Source of the DNA: an uncultured Fusobacterium sp.
Lineage (GTDB): Bacteria; Fusobacteriota; Fusobacteriia; Fusobacteriales; Fusobacteriaceae
Direction: 5' to 3'
Assembly: GCF_905200055.1 (NCBI RefSeq)
Contig: NZ_CAJKIS010000028.1
Coordinates: 1 to 30,381 of the forward strand
Length of the DNA stretch: 30,381 bases
The position numbers and the translations under genes were made by a program. A model generated the notes under the pieces. It was not told the origin of the DNA. It saw only the letters and a list, made by a program, of their open reading frames with translations, and ran no database searches. Below, piece by piece: positions 1-7,270 of this stretch (positions are counted from its first letter, which is position 1; the number at the start of each line of letters is the position of its first letter).

Positions 1-2
1 AG

Positions 3-62
3 TGACTACTATTTTTGAGATGCAGAAGTGAAAGAATGAAACTTCTGCGATACCCGTAGTCA
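3..62. repeat. Hairpin repeat A, copy 1
   Basis: A 7-bp outer inverted repeat (TGACTAC at 3-9, GTAGTCA at 56-62) encloses an 8-bp perfect inner stem (GCAGAAGT at 22-29, ACTTCTGC at 41-48). Positions 4-27 match 30120-30143 at 22 of 24 bases, so this is one copy of a dispersed element. No ORF runs through it. Its left edge may lie outside the window. Confidence 0.75.
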
Positions 63-64
63 GA

Positions 65-98
65 TGAGTGCTACTCTCTCTTTATTCTTTGACATGGA
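65..98. repeat. Partial copy of repeat B (inverted relative to 30201-30240)
   Basis: TTTATTCTTTGACATGGA at 81-98 matches the reverse complement of 30203-30220 at 16 of 18 bases. An ATGAG lies 12 bases before it in both copies. The match is too long and collinear to be likely by chance in AT-rich DNA, but the copy lacks the palindromic second half seen at the other end of the window. Confidence 0.5.
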
Positions 99-146
99 AT
101 TTAGCTGATATTTAAAAGAAATAGAGATAACTTAACTTGACTAATA

Positions 147-184
147 ATCGCTAATGCAAAGGTACTTTGTCAAAACCTAGCGAT
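147..184. other. Structured non-coding stretch of unknown role
   Basis: ATCGCTA (147-153) is perfectly complementary to TAGCGAT (178-184), and CAAAG/CTTTG (157-161, 165-169) forms a small hairpin inside. Together with repeats A and B these make up the whole gene-free stretch 1-221. I recognise no known RNA family. It lies just beyond the 3' end of the thymidine kinase gene, so it could also help end that transcript, although there is no clear T-run. Confidence 0.35.
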
Positions 185-221
185 GTGCTAGATAATTGAG
201 CTTGGTTAGATAAATTATAGT

Positions 222-791
222 TTATTTAACTTTATTTTTAGTTAGCTCCATATAACAAACTGTACATACTCCATTATAGTGATTTCCTACTGAAATTCCA
301 TCACTATCAGCCTCAACATCTCCTATCATCACATTCATTGTAGCCTTTCTTTTTCCACAATGTCCACATACAGTTTTTATCTCATTTAAAGTTGTCATAT
401 ATGGAAGCATATAGGCAACTGTTGGAAATAACTCCCCTCTAAAGTTACTCATCAATCCATATAAAAAGATATTAATATCAAAATCTATCATTACTTGAAC
501 TAATTGATCACAATGATGTTTTGATAAAAATTGAAATTCATCAATTAAAAGTAGATCTAATTCATGATTTTTACAATATTCATAAAAATTAAATTCCTCA
601 TCTACAACAACTGCCTCTATTGTATATTCCATAGCTCTACTTGAAACTACATGTCCATCTCTATCATTTTTATAAGGTTGAAAAACCTCTACTTTTTTCC
701 CTACACTTCTATTTCTATGAGCTGTTAAAAGTAGCTCAGAAGATTTTCTTGAACCTACAACACCATAATAAAAATTAATTTTTCCTGACAC
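222..791 (-). CDS. tdk: Thymidine kinase (type II)
   Basis: Phosphorylates thymidine to dTMP in the cytosolic salvage pathway. The 189-residue length is normal for the bacterial type II family. It shows a P-loop region near residues 10-18 (GVVGSRKSS), the DEFQF Mg2+/catalytic motif near residue 84, and a C-terminal zinc ribbon built from two CxxC pairs (CGHC and CTVC). The P-loop is atypical: family members usually have GK[ST], whereas here the residue before the lysine is Arg. The start is GTG at 789-791, preceded by GGAGG; no better start lies in frame. The gene stands alone, divergent from the thioesterase gene. The rest of the fold is well conserved, so I call the product with confidence, though its activity is unproven because of the Arg. 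Confidence 0.93.
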   Translation of the reverse strand: MSGKINFYYGVVGSRKSSELLLTAHRNRSVGKKVEVFQPYKNDRDGHVVSSRAMEYTIEAVVVDEEFNFYEYCKNHELDLLLIDEFQFLSKHHCDQLVQVMIDFDINIFLYGLMSNFRGELFPTVAYMLPYMTTLNEIKTVCGHCGKRKATMNVMIGDVEADSDGISVGNHYNGVCTVCYMELTKNKVK

Positions 792-824
792 AAAAATGCC
801 CTCCTTAATAAAATCTATTTTTCT

Positions 825-853
825 ATTATAACACTTTATAAAAATAAAGCTAA
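825..853 (-). promoter_or_regulatory. Putative promoter of tdk
   Basis: On the minus strand a perfect -10 (TATAAT, complement of 825-830) lies 17 nt downstream of a weak -35 (TTAGCT, complement of 848-853). It sits about 35 nt upstream of the tdk start. The -35 match is poor, so the call rests mainly on the -10. Confidence 0.45.
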
Positions 854-925
854 TATAATAATCATATTTTTTTCTTTTTTTCTTTACTAAAATATATTAT
901 AATTAATACACTGTGAGGTGATAAG

Positions 926-1321
926 ATGTTTTCGATAAAATATAAAATTAAACAAGAGGATATTAATTATGGAGGACATGTTGGAAATGAAAGAGCTCTA
1001 CTTTTCTTCCAAATGGTTAGAATTAAATTTTTTGAATCACTTGGATTATCAGAACTTAATATAGGTGATAGAATAGGAGTAATTCAAAGAAATAGTTATG
1101 TTGAATATAATAAAGAGCTATTTTTAAATGATGAGATTACAATTAAGATAACTAAAATCGATTTGGAAAAAACTAAATTTAATTTTCATTATGAAATTTA
1201 TAATCAAGAGGATAAACTAGCAATAAATGGATCTACTCTTCTACTTGCTTATAATTATGAAGAAAAAAAATTAAAAAAAGTTCCTGAAATATTTAGAGAA
1301 AAAGTTGAGGGATTGTTATGA
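926..1321 (+). CDS. Acyl-CoA thioesterase-like hot-dog protein (YbgC/FadM type)
   Basis: A 131-residue single hot-dog domain of the 4HBT thioesterase family, expected to hydrolyse acyl-CoA thioesters in the cytosol. The N-terminal segment around residues 10-26 (QEDINYGGHVGNERALLFF) resembles the D-x-x-x-H-x-x-N signature of YbgC/FadM-like proteins, with Asp12 the likely catalytic residue. The rest follows the strand pattern of the fold, including an ANYGSTL-like strand late in the protein. GTGAGGTG precedes the ATG. The stop overlaps the next start as ATGA, so it is translationally coupled to the DUF523 gene. The natural substrate cannot be read from the sequence. Confidence 0.82.
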   Translation: MFSIKYKIKQEDINYGGHVGNERALLFFQMVRIKFFESLGLSELNIGDRIGVIQRNSYVEYNKELFLNDEITIKITKIDLEKTKFNFHYEIYNQEDKLAINGSTLLLAYNYEEKKLKKVPEIFREKVEGLL

Positions 1322-1749
1322 ATATTTTAATTAGTGGTTGTCTTTTAGGATTAAAGTGTAGATATGATGGTAAAGAAAAAAAGTTACCTGAAATTGAAAA
1401 ACTTATAAAACTATATAATTTGATTCCTGTATGTCCTGAACAGCTTGGTGGGCTACCAACACCAAGAATTCCTGCTGAAAGAGTAAAAGATAGGGTTATA
1501 ACTCAAGTTGGAGCAGATGTAACTGAAGAGTATCAATTAGGAGCTAAAGAGGCTTTAAAAATTGCTAAATTGTATAATTGTAAAAAAGCTATTTTAAAAG
1601 AAAAAAGCCCCTCTTGTGGTTGTGGAAAAATCTATGATGGAACTTTTTCTAGAAATCTAACTGATGGAAATGGTGTTACAGCTAATCTTTTAATAGATAA
1701 TGGAATTGAAATTTTTGGTGAAAGTGAAATTGAAAAGTTTTTAAAATAA
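1318..1749 (+). CDS. DUF523 family protein
   Basis: A 143-residue cytosolic protein of the DUF523 family, whose biochemical function I do not know. The family pattern is clear: ISGCLLGLKCRYDG at the N-terminus (Cys8, Cys14), VCPEQLGGLPTPR near residues 38-50, and KSPSCGCG near residue 100. The conserved cysteines suggest metal or Fe-S binding or a redox role, but this is inference. The gene starts inside the end of the thioesterase gene (ATGA overlap), so the two form an operon, and it is followed 8 nt later by a strong terminator. The length is typical for the stand-alone form. Confidence 0.85.
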   Translation: MNILISGCLLGLKCRYDGKEKKLPEIEKLIKLYNLIPVCPEQLGGLPTPRIPAERVKDRVITQVGADVTEEYQLGAKEALKIAKLYNCKKAILKEKSPSCGCGKIYDGTFSRNLTDGNGVTANLLIDNGIEIFGESEIEKFLK

Positions 1750-1757
1750 ATTAAAGA

Positions 1758-1781
1758 GGCTATTGCATTTGTGCAATAGCC
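1758..1781. terminator. Bidirectional terminator between DUF523 gene and modB
   Basis: A perfect 10-bp stem (GGCTATTGCA at 1758-1767, TGCAATAGCC at 1772-1781) with a 4-nt loop sits between two converging genes, 8 nt after one stop and 3 nt after the other. It is flanked by T-rich sequence on both strands, so it can serve both transcripts. Confidence 0.88.
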
Positions 1782-1784
1782 ATT

Positions 1785-2453
1785 TTAAAACTTCTTTATT
1801 TTTCTATTTTTTCTTTTTAATAAACTATATAGCCACATTATAATACTACTTATCCAAAGAGATATCAATATTAAAATTGTAGCCTCTCTGTCATTGCCAC
1901 TTTCAACAGCTGAATATATAGCAGTTGGAATAGTTTGAGTTTTGTGAGGAATATTCCCTGCCACCATTAAAGTAGCTCCAAACTCTCCTAAAATTCTTCC
2001 CATTCCCAATATGATCCCAGCTATTATCCCATTTTTTGCCATTGGAAAAACAATATATCTAAACATCTGAAAATTATTTGTTCCCATTAATATAGCCTCC
2101 TCTATATACTCCTTTTCAATAGAGACAATAGCTAAATTTATACTTTGATACACTATTGGAAGAGCAACAACAACCCCTGATATTATAGCTCCATAGATTG
2201 AAAATGTAACCCTTATATTACAGATTTCAAAGAGAAATTTTCCAATTACCCCTTGAACACCAAAAACCAAAAGGAGAAAATATCCTGTTACTGATGGTGG
2301 TAAAAATAGAGGTAATGTGATAAAAAACTCTAAAACCACCTTTAATTTCTGAGGAAGATAGCTTTTTATATAAAGAAGTAAAGTTGCTAAAAATATAGTT
2401 ATAATAATTCCTATTATTACAACAAATAGAGAGTTTTTTATTGCAAAATACAT
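1785..2453 (-). CDS. modB: Molybdate ABC transporter permease ModB
   Basis: Inner-membrane permease of the molybdate (or tungstate) ABC importer. The 222 residues contain about five to six hydrophobic segments and the EAA cytoplasmic loop (EEAILMGTNNFQMFRYIVFP, near residues 137-156), followed by GRILGEFGATLMVAGNIP, which is highly characteristic of ModB. The start codon lies 1 nt after the modA stop, so the two are co-transcribed. It is the last gene of the molybdenum operon: the terminator follows immediately and no modC ATPase gene is present here. Tungstate or another oxyanion is a possible alternative substrate. Confidence 0.93.
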   Translation of the reverse strand: MYFAIKNSLFVVIIGIIITIFLATLLLYIKSYLPQKLKVVLEFFITLPLFLPPSVTGYFLLLVFGVQGVIGKFLFEICNIRVTFSIYGAIISGVVVALPIVYQSINLAIVSIEKEYIEEAILMGTNNFQMFRYIVFPMAKNGIIAGIILGMGRILGEFGATLMVAGNIPHKTQTIPTAIYSAVESGNDREATILILISLWISSIIMWLYSLLKRKNRKIKKF

Positions 2454-2454
2454 A

Positions 2455-3180
2455 CTACATCACAACAAAACCATATTTTTTAAATACTTCTTTATTCTCT
2501 CTTAAAAATTCAAATAATTTTTTTACATCATCTGAATTATTTAATATAGCTACTGAATATATCACTTTATCATATGAATTTTCTGGAAACTCCTCTACAA
2601 CTATTGGATTTTTCATTCTATTTCTATCTGAATTATAGATTACTCCAAAATCAGCCTCTCCTATTTCAACATATTGAACTACAGCACTTACATCTTTAGC
2701 ATAGACAAGTTTCTCTCTATTTAGCTTATCTAAAATTTCAAGATTTTTTAAAGCTGTCAATGTATAGTTTCCAACTGGAGCTGTATCAGGATTTCCTATT
2801 ACCAAATAAATATCACTATTTAATCCTTCAATTGAATTTATATTACTTTTACTATATGGACTTTTTACTAAAATCAATGAGTTAGATAGAAAATCATAGG
2901 TATTTTCTTTTTTCGCCATATCTTTATCCACTAATATTTTTACATTTTTTTGATCTGCTGAAATAAAAAGATCTACTGGCACTCCATTTTCAATCTGTGT
3001 TCTTAAAGTTCCTGATCCTCCTAAATTTAAAAGAACTTTATCTCCACTTAATTTCTCATATTCAGGAAGTATCTCCTCTAAACAATTTTTTAAACTAGCT
3101 GCTGCACTTACAACAATCTCTTTTGAGAAAGCTGAAACAGATAATAGTAAGGCTAAAATTAAAATTGTTAATTTTTTCAT
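2455..3180 (-). CDS. modA: Molybdate-binding protein ModA
   Basis: Periplasmic substrate-binding component that delivers molybdate to ModB. The 241-residue protein begins with a signal peptide (MKK, then a hydrophobic run to about residue 18, with a probable cleavage after AFS). The mature part starts EIVVSAAASLKN, the family's first anion-binding segment, and carries DLFISADQKNV near residue 90 and a glycine-rich GGSGTLR segment that fits the second oxyanion loop. The start is preceded by AGGGGG. The gap to the upstream MoeA-like gene is 49 nt and contains a weak possible promoter, so modAB may have its own transcription in addition to readthrough. Confidence 0.93.
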   Translation of the reverse strand: MKKLTILILALLLSVSAFSKEIVVSAAASLKNCLEEILPEYEKLSGDKVLLNLGGSGTLRTQIENGVPVDLFISADQKNVKILVDKDMAKKENTYDFLSNSLILVKSPYSKSNINSIEGLNSDIYLVIGNPDTAPVGNYTLTALKNLEILDKLNREKLVYAKDVSAVVQYVEIGEADFGVIYNSDRNRMKNPIVVEEFPENSYDKVIYSVAILNNSDDVKKLFEFLRENKEVFKKYGFVVM

Positions 3181-3229
3181 AATTCCCCCTAATATTTATC
3201 TTATAACATCAAGTTATAGAAAAATTAAC

Positions 3230-4243
3230 TTATTTTCCAAATGAGCAATGTGGAAAGTGACAAACTTCACAATTTAAACACAAGCCTCCATGCCCATATT
3301 TAGCAATCTCTTTAAATGTCAATTTTTCCTCTGCTAACACTCTTGGTAAAACTAAATCAAATACAGTTTTTCTAGCATACATCACACAACCTGGTAGCCC
3401 TAAAATTGTTTTATTATCTTTGTATGCCACTAAAAGCATAGCCCCAGGAAGTACAGGTGAACCATAAGTTACAAGCTCCCCTCCAACCTCTTTAATTGAA
3501 GTTGGTGTCATATCATCTGGGTCCACTGACATTCCTCCAGTACATATTATAAGTTCAGCCTCACTATTTAAAGCTTTCTCTATCTCCGATTTTATCATCT
3601 CTTTATCATCTGGACAAAACACATGTAAAATTACTTCACAATTATACTCTCCAACCTTTGACTTTATAACAGGACCAAACTTATCTTGTATTCTTCCATA
3701 GAACACTTCATTTCCAGTTGTAATAACAGCTGTTTTCTTAGGATAGACCTTTTTAATTGAGATTATATTTTTCTTACAAATCTCCTCTAATTTCTCAATC
3801 TTTTTTTCATCTATAACAAGAGGAATAATTCTTGTTCCTGCTATCTTTTCTCCCTTTTTTACAGGAGTATTATTGTGAATTGTAGATATTATTATCTCAC
3901 CTATTGAGTTAGCCTTTAATAACTCATCTACATCAATAGAAACTATCCCATCTTCAGCAGCAAAAAAATCTATTTTTCCCTCTTTTATCTCACCAAAAGT
4001 TAACCCCTCTCCAGCAACATGATCTTTTATCCTAATAGCCGCCTCATTTTCATGTAAAGTTCCTTCAGATTTTTCCCATACATATAGATGATCTTTTCCT
4101 AGTTTCAATAATTCAGGAATATCCTCTTCTCTGATTATATGTCCCTTTTTAAAGGCAACCCCTTTAAACTCTCCAGGAACAATCTTTGTTATATCGTGAC
4201 ATAACACATGCCCAACTGCATTTTTTGTATCTATAATTTTCAT
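3230..4243 (-). CDS. MoeA/MoaB-like molybdopterin-binding protein with Cys-rich tail
   Basis: A 337-residue protein with a MoCF-biosynthesis (MoaB/Mog) domain in its C-terminal half: KKTAVITTGNEVFYG near residue 170, ICTGGMSVDPDD near 236 and GLPGCVMYA near 283, the loops that bind molybdopterin. The N-terminal half is unlike full-length MoeA (about 400 residues) and is probably a reduced version. The extreme C-terminus is GGLCLNCEVCHFPHCSFGK, with four closely spaced cysteines that could bind a metal or cluster. Related short proteins occur in anaerobic Firmicutes. It lies in a moaA-MOSC-modAB operon and probably acts in metal insertion or Moco trafficking; the exact step is not proven. GGAG precedes the ATG. 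Confidence 0.8.
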   Translation of the reverse strand: MKIIDTKNAVGHVLCHDITKIVPGEFKGVAFKKGHIIREEDIPELLKLGKDHLYVWEKSEGTLHENEAAIRIKDHVAGEGLTFGEIKEGKIDFFAAEDGIVSIDVDELLKANSIGEIIISTIHNNTPVKKGEKIAGTRIIPLVIDEKKIEKLEEICKKNIISIKKVYPKKTAVITTGNEVFYGRIQDKFGPVIKSKVGEYNCEVILHVFCPDDKEMIKSEIEKALNSEAELIICTGGMSVDPDDMTPTSIKEVGGELVTYGSPVLPGAMLLVAYKDNKTILGLPGCVMYARKTVFDLVLPRVLAEEKLTFKEIAKYGHGGLCLNCEVCHFPHCSFGK

Positions 4244-4254
4244 TGCCTCATCTC

Positions 4255-4692
4255 CTACTTTTCTAAAATAGTGACTTTATCTCCTTCACTGATAACTCCA
4301 CCCTTTAGTACCTTTGCAAAAATTCCCTCTTTTGGCATTATGCACTCTCCAACTCTATGGAAAATCTCACAATGTGAGTGACACTCTTTACCAATTTGAG
4401 TTACTTCTAAAAGAACTCCATTAATATCAATCTTCGTTCCTACTGGTAGATTTCTTAAATCTATTCCTGAAACAATTATATTTTCTCCAAAAGCTCCCTT
4501 TTCTACAAAGCCACCTCTTGTTTTAAAATCCTCTATCTTCTCATGAGATAATAAACTTACTTGTCTATGCCAATTTCCCCCATGAGCATCGTTTTTAAGT
4601 CCAAATCCCGCTATCACTTCACAACTGTGAATATTTATCTTTTCAGTTCCCTTTTTTTCACTTATACAAACAGCTATAACTTCTCCTGTCAC
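4255..4692 (-). CDS. MOSC domain protein
   Basis: A 145-residue stand-alone MOSC (Moco sulfurase C-terminal) domain. It carries the family's hallmark stretch near residues 100-130: QIGKECHSHCEIFHRVGE then CIMPKEGIFAKVLKGG, including the conserved cysteine. MOSC proteins bind molybdenum cofactor or carry sulfur, so a role in Moco handling fits the operon. The start is GTG at 4690-4692. Its ribosome binding site AGGAGG lies within the last codons of moaA (stop 6 nt upstream), suggesting tight translational coupling. The MoeA-like gene follows after 11 nt. The specific sulfur acceptor cannot be told. Confidence 0.88.
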   Translation of the reverse strand: MTGEVIAVCISEKKGTEKINIHSCEVIAGFGLKNDAHGGNWHRQVSLLSHEKIEDFKTRGGFVEKGAFGENIIVSGIDLRNLPVGTKIDINGVLLEVTQIGKECHSHCEIFHRVGECIMPKEGIFAKVLKGGVISEGDKVTILEK

Positions 4693-4698
4693 CTGCTT

Positions 4699-5658
4699 TT
4701 ATCCTCCTATTGCATTCATATTTTTTAACTCTTCATCTTTATTATCTTTACCAAAAAGATGTCTTTCAGGTTTTTTAAAAATCTCCTGCTCTAAAATTTC
4801 CTTTATCTCTTCTTTTTCAACATTTTTATCTAAATACTCTTTGATATTTGTATTTCCCTTACTATTTAAACATCTTTTAATTACCCCATCTGAAGTCAAT
4901 CTAATCTTGTTGCATGTCTCACAAAAACAACTATTAATAGGACTTATAAATCCTATATTTCCCTTGCTATTCTTTAATTTATAGTAAGTTGAAACTCCTT
5001 TTATCTCTTTATAATTTCTATCAAATTCAAAAATTTTTTCTAATCTATCATATATGTCATTATTACTTATTCCAGTAAATTTCTTTCCTTGTCCAATAGG
5101 CATAAGTTCAATAAATCTTACATCTAATTGGCTATTCAATGTTAATTTTGCAAGTTCTTCAATAGCATTTTCATTTATATCTTTCATAATAACACTATTG
5201 ATTTTTACTTCAAGATTTAAATTTAAAGCTTTCTCTATTCCTTGCAAAACTCTTTCTAAATCTCCACCTCTTGTTATATAATTAAACTGCTCTCTATCTA
5301 AAGTATCTAAGCTTATATTAACACCTTTTAAACCTGCTTTTTTTAATTTTTCTATCTTTTCAGACAATAAGATTCCATTTGTTGTAATATATATCTTTTC
5401 TATCCCTCTGTCTTTGATTCCTTGTATAATTTCAACTATATCTTGACGTAAAAGAGGCTCTCCACCTGTCAGCCTTATCTTTTTTATATTTAACTCCACA
5501 GCTACTTCAACAATATCAAAAATATTTTCTTTTGTTAAAGTTTCACCACAAACTTTAGGTGCAACTCCTTCAGGCATACAATATATACATCTTAAATTAC
5601 AACTTTCAGTTAAAGATATTCTAAGATAGTCTATCTCTCTTCCCAAGCTGTCTTTCAT
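4699..5658 (-). CDS. moaA: GTP 3',8-cyclase MoaA
   Basis: Radical SAM enzyme catalysing the first step of molybdenum cofactor synthesis, from GTP to 3',8-cyclo-7,8-dihydro-GTP. The 319 residues contain the N-terminal cluster motif CNLRCIYC (Cys20, Cys24, Cys27), the SAM-binding GGEPLL segment near residue 66, a second cluster motif CETCNKIRLTSDGVIKRC near 246-263, and an intact C-terminal Gly-Gly, which the family needs for catalysis. TAGGAG precedes the ATG. It is first in the operon, behind an extended -10 promoter. The partner MoaC is not encoded in this window. Confidence 0.95.
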   Translation of the reverse strand: MKDSLGREIDYLRISLTESCNLRCIYCMPEGVAPKVCGETLTKENIFDIVEVAVELNIKKIRLTGGEPLLRQDIVEIIQGIKDRGIEKIYITTNGILLSEKIEKLKKAGLKGVNISLDTLDREQFNYITRGGDLERVLQGIEKALNLNLEVKINSVIMKDINENAIEELAKLTLNSQLDVRFIELMPIGQGKKFTGISNNDIYDRLEKIFEFDRNYKEIKGVSTYYKLKNSKGNIGFISPINSCFCETCNKIRLTSDGVIKRCLNSKGNTNIKEYLDKNVEKEEIKEILEQEIFKKPERHLFGKDNKDEELKNMNAIGG

Positions 5659-5705
5659 ATTTACTCTCCTAATTAAAACTAATTTTTATTTTATTCATTC
5701 GTTTT

Positions 5706-5714
5706 ATTATATCA
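5706..5714 (-). promoter_or_regulatory. Extended -10 promoter of the moaA operon
   Basis: The minus strand reads TGATATAAT here, that is a perfect TATAAT with the upstream TG of an extended -10, about 47 nt before the moaA start. No convincing -35 is present, which is common with extended -10 promoters. The short leader leaves no room for a Moco riboswitch. Confidence 0.55.
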
Positions 5715-5796
5715 CAATTGCTAAAAAATATGTATCAATAAAATAGAAAACTATTTCTATTTTATTTTTATACTCTATTTTGCTAAATGTTATATA

Positions 5797-5825
5797 TTGA
5801 ACTTTAAAAGGAAATATTGTATAAT
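5797..5825 (+). promoter_or_regulatory. Sigma-70-type promoter of ridA
   Basis: TTGAAC (5797-5802) and TATAAT (5820-5825) are separated by exactly 17 nt, about 50 nt upstream of the RidA start. The consensus match is strong. Confidence 0.75.
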
Positions 5826-5874
5826 TCAAGAAATAGGAACTATTGATTTAGTTTTAAATAATTAGGAGGTAAAA

Positions 5875-6252
5875 ATGAAAAAAGTTATTCACACTGACAA
5901 AGCACCTGCTGCTTTAGGACCATATTCACAAGCTATTGAAGTAAATGGAGTTCTTTATGTATCTGGACAAATCCCTTTTGTTCCTGAAACTATGACTCTT
6001 GTTTCTGATTGTGTTAAAGCTCAAACTAGACAATCTCTTGAAAATGTAAAAGCTATTCTTGAAGAAGCTGGATACTCAATGAAAGATGTAGTTAAAGCTG
6101 GAGTTTTCATTAAAAATATGGATGATTTTGCAGCTATTAATGAAGTTTATGCTGAATATCTAGGAGATGTAAAACCTGCTAGAGCTTGTGTTGAAGTTGC
6201 TAGACTTCCTAAAGATGTTAAAGTTGAAATAGAAGTTGTTGCTGTTAAATAA
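5875..6252 (+). CDS. ridA: RidA family enamine/imine deaminase
   Basis: A 125-residue cytosolic protein of the RidA (YjgF/YER057c/UK114) family, which hydrolyses reactive enamine/imine intermediates made by PLP enzymes. Family landmarks are TDKAPAALGPYSQAI at the N-terminus, YVSGQIPF near residue 28, and the catalytic arginine in PARACVEVARLPKDVKVEIE near residue 101. Length is exactly typical. A strong ribosome binding site (TAGGAGG) and its own promoter and terminator make it a monocistronic unit between two minus-strand operons. Confidence 0.95.
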   Translation: MKKVIHTDKAPAALGPYSQAIEVNGVLYVSGQIPFVPETMTLVSDCVKAQTRQSLENVKAILEEAGYSMKDVVKAGVFIKNMDDFAAINEVYAEYLGDVKPARACVEVARLPKDVKVEIEVVAVK

Positions 6253-6261
6253 TATTAGTAT

Positions 6262-6305
6262 AAAAAACTCCCTCTGATTACTTTCGTAACCAAAGGGAGT
6301 TTTTT
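6262..6305. terminator. Bidirectional terminator between ridA and the sugar operon
   Basis: A perfect 12-bp stem (AAAAAACTCCCT at 6262-6273 with AGGGAGTTTTTT at 6294-6305), flanked by A-runs on one side and T-runs on the other, works in both directions. TTAC/GTAA inside can extend the hairpin. It lies 9 nt after the ridA stop and 24 nt beyond the end of the opposing PfkB-family gene. Confidence 0.93.
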
Positions 6306-6329
6306 ATTTAAAGGATTTTGATCGACTAA

Positions 6330-7268
6330 TTAAAGTTCTACTACTGTTATTTTTTCTAAAATATCTTTTAAAATATCAAGATCAATATTTCCAGTACTAT
6401 CAAGCATAGCATTTGTTGTTCCACAAGCTACTGCTAATCTGAAACACTCTTTTAATTCCATCTCTTTAGATAGTCCAAATGCCATTCCAGCTATTGTTGA
6501 GTCTCCAGAACCAACTGTATTTTTTATCTCTACTTTTGGGAAAGTTCCTTTGTAAACTACTTTATCAGTTACTAAAATAGCTCCATCTCCACCAAGAGTA
6601 ACCATTACAACTTGAATTCCAGTTTTTACTAACTCTTTAGCCGCTTCTACTACTTCAGAAAGGTTGTTAAATTTCTTTCCAGTAATATCTTCTAACTCTT
6701 CTTGATTTGGTTTTATTAAGAATGGTTTTGCTTCCATTCCTTTTACTAAAGATTCTCCACTTGTATCAAGGATAAATTTAATTCCTCTTTTGTGAGCTTC
6801 TTCAATTAAAGGATTATAAGCATCTTTACCTATTCCTTTTAAAAGGCTTCCAGATCCACATACAATTTCTATTTTTTCATTTTCTAATATATTTACATAT
6901 TTTTCCATGAATTTTTCGAAATCTTCTGTAGTTCCTTCTGCTGATTCAAGAAATTCTGTAATTCCTTTTATATCTTTATCTATAACTGCTATACAAGTTC
7001 TTGTTTCGTAACTTGTTTCTAAGAAATCATTTTTTATATTTCCAGCATTTAATTTTGAAAGAAATAGTTTTCCAGTAAATCCTCCAACTATTCCTGTTGC
7101 TGTAACATCTCCACCAAGTTGATTTATAACCCTACTTACGTTTATTCCTTTTCCACCTGCAGTTTTTTCAATATGTTTAGTTCTGTTTACTTCACCAATT
7201 CTCATGTTTTCAACATTATATCTAACATCAATTGCAGGGTTTAAAGTAACAGTTAGTATTTTTTTCAT
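6330..7268 (-). CDS. PfkB-family hexose-phosphate kinase (tagatose-6-phosphate kinase or 1-phosphofructokinase type)
   Basis: A 312-residue ribokinase-fold (PfkB) sugar kinase. It shows the N-terminal signature AGGKGINVSRVINQLGG near residues 37-53 and the C-terminal ATP/catalytic signature NTVGSGDSTIAGMAFG, whose Asp is the usual catalytic base. The opening TLNPAIDV is shared by FruK and LacC. Its neighbours decide between the two: it follows the tagatose-bisphosphate aldolase gene by 2 nt and lies downstream of agaS, so phosphorylation of tagatose 6-phosphate to the 1,6-bisphosphate is the likely job. This is the last gene of the operon. A 1-phosphofructokinase activity cannot be excluded from sequence alone. 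Confidence 0.88.
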   Translation of the reverse strand: MKKILTVTLNPAIDVRYNVENMRIGEVNRTKHIEKTAGGKGINVSRVINQLGGDVTATGIVGGFTGKLFLSKLNAGNIKNDFLETSYETRTCIAVIDKDIKGITEFLESAEGTTEDFEKFMEKYVNILENEKIEIVCGSGSLLKGIGKDAYNPLIEEAHKRGIKFILDTSGESLVKGMEAKPFLIKPNQEELEDITGKKFNNLSEVVEAAKELVKTGIQVVMVTLGGDGAILVTDKVVYKGTFPKVEIKNTVGSGDSTIAGMAFGLSKEMELKECFRLAVACGTTNAMLDSTGNIDLDILKDILEKITVVEL

Positions 7269-7270
7269 AA

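Noticed and set aside
1..221. A CRISPR array at the hairpin-rich start
   Set aside because: The repeats are inverted, not regularly spaced direct repeats with spacers, and no cas genes are present.
5659..5874. A Moco riboswitch upstream of moaA
   Set aside because: The distance from the -10 to the moaA start is under 50 nt, too short for the known riboswitch, and no such fold was seen.
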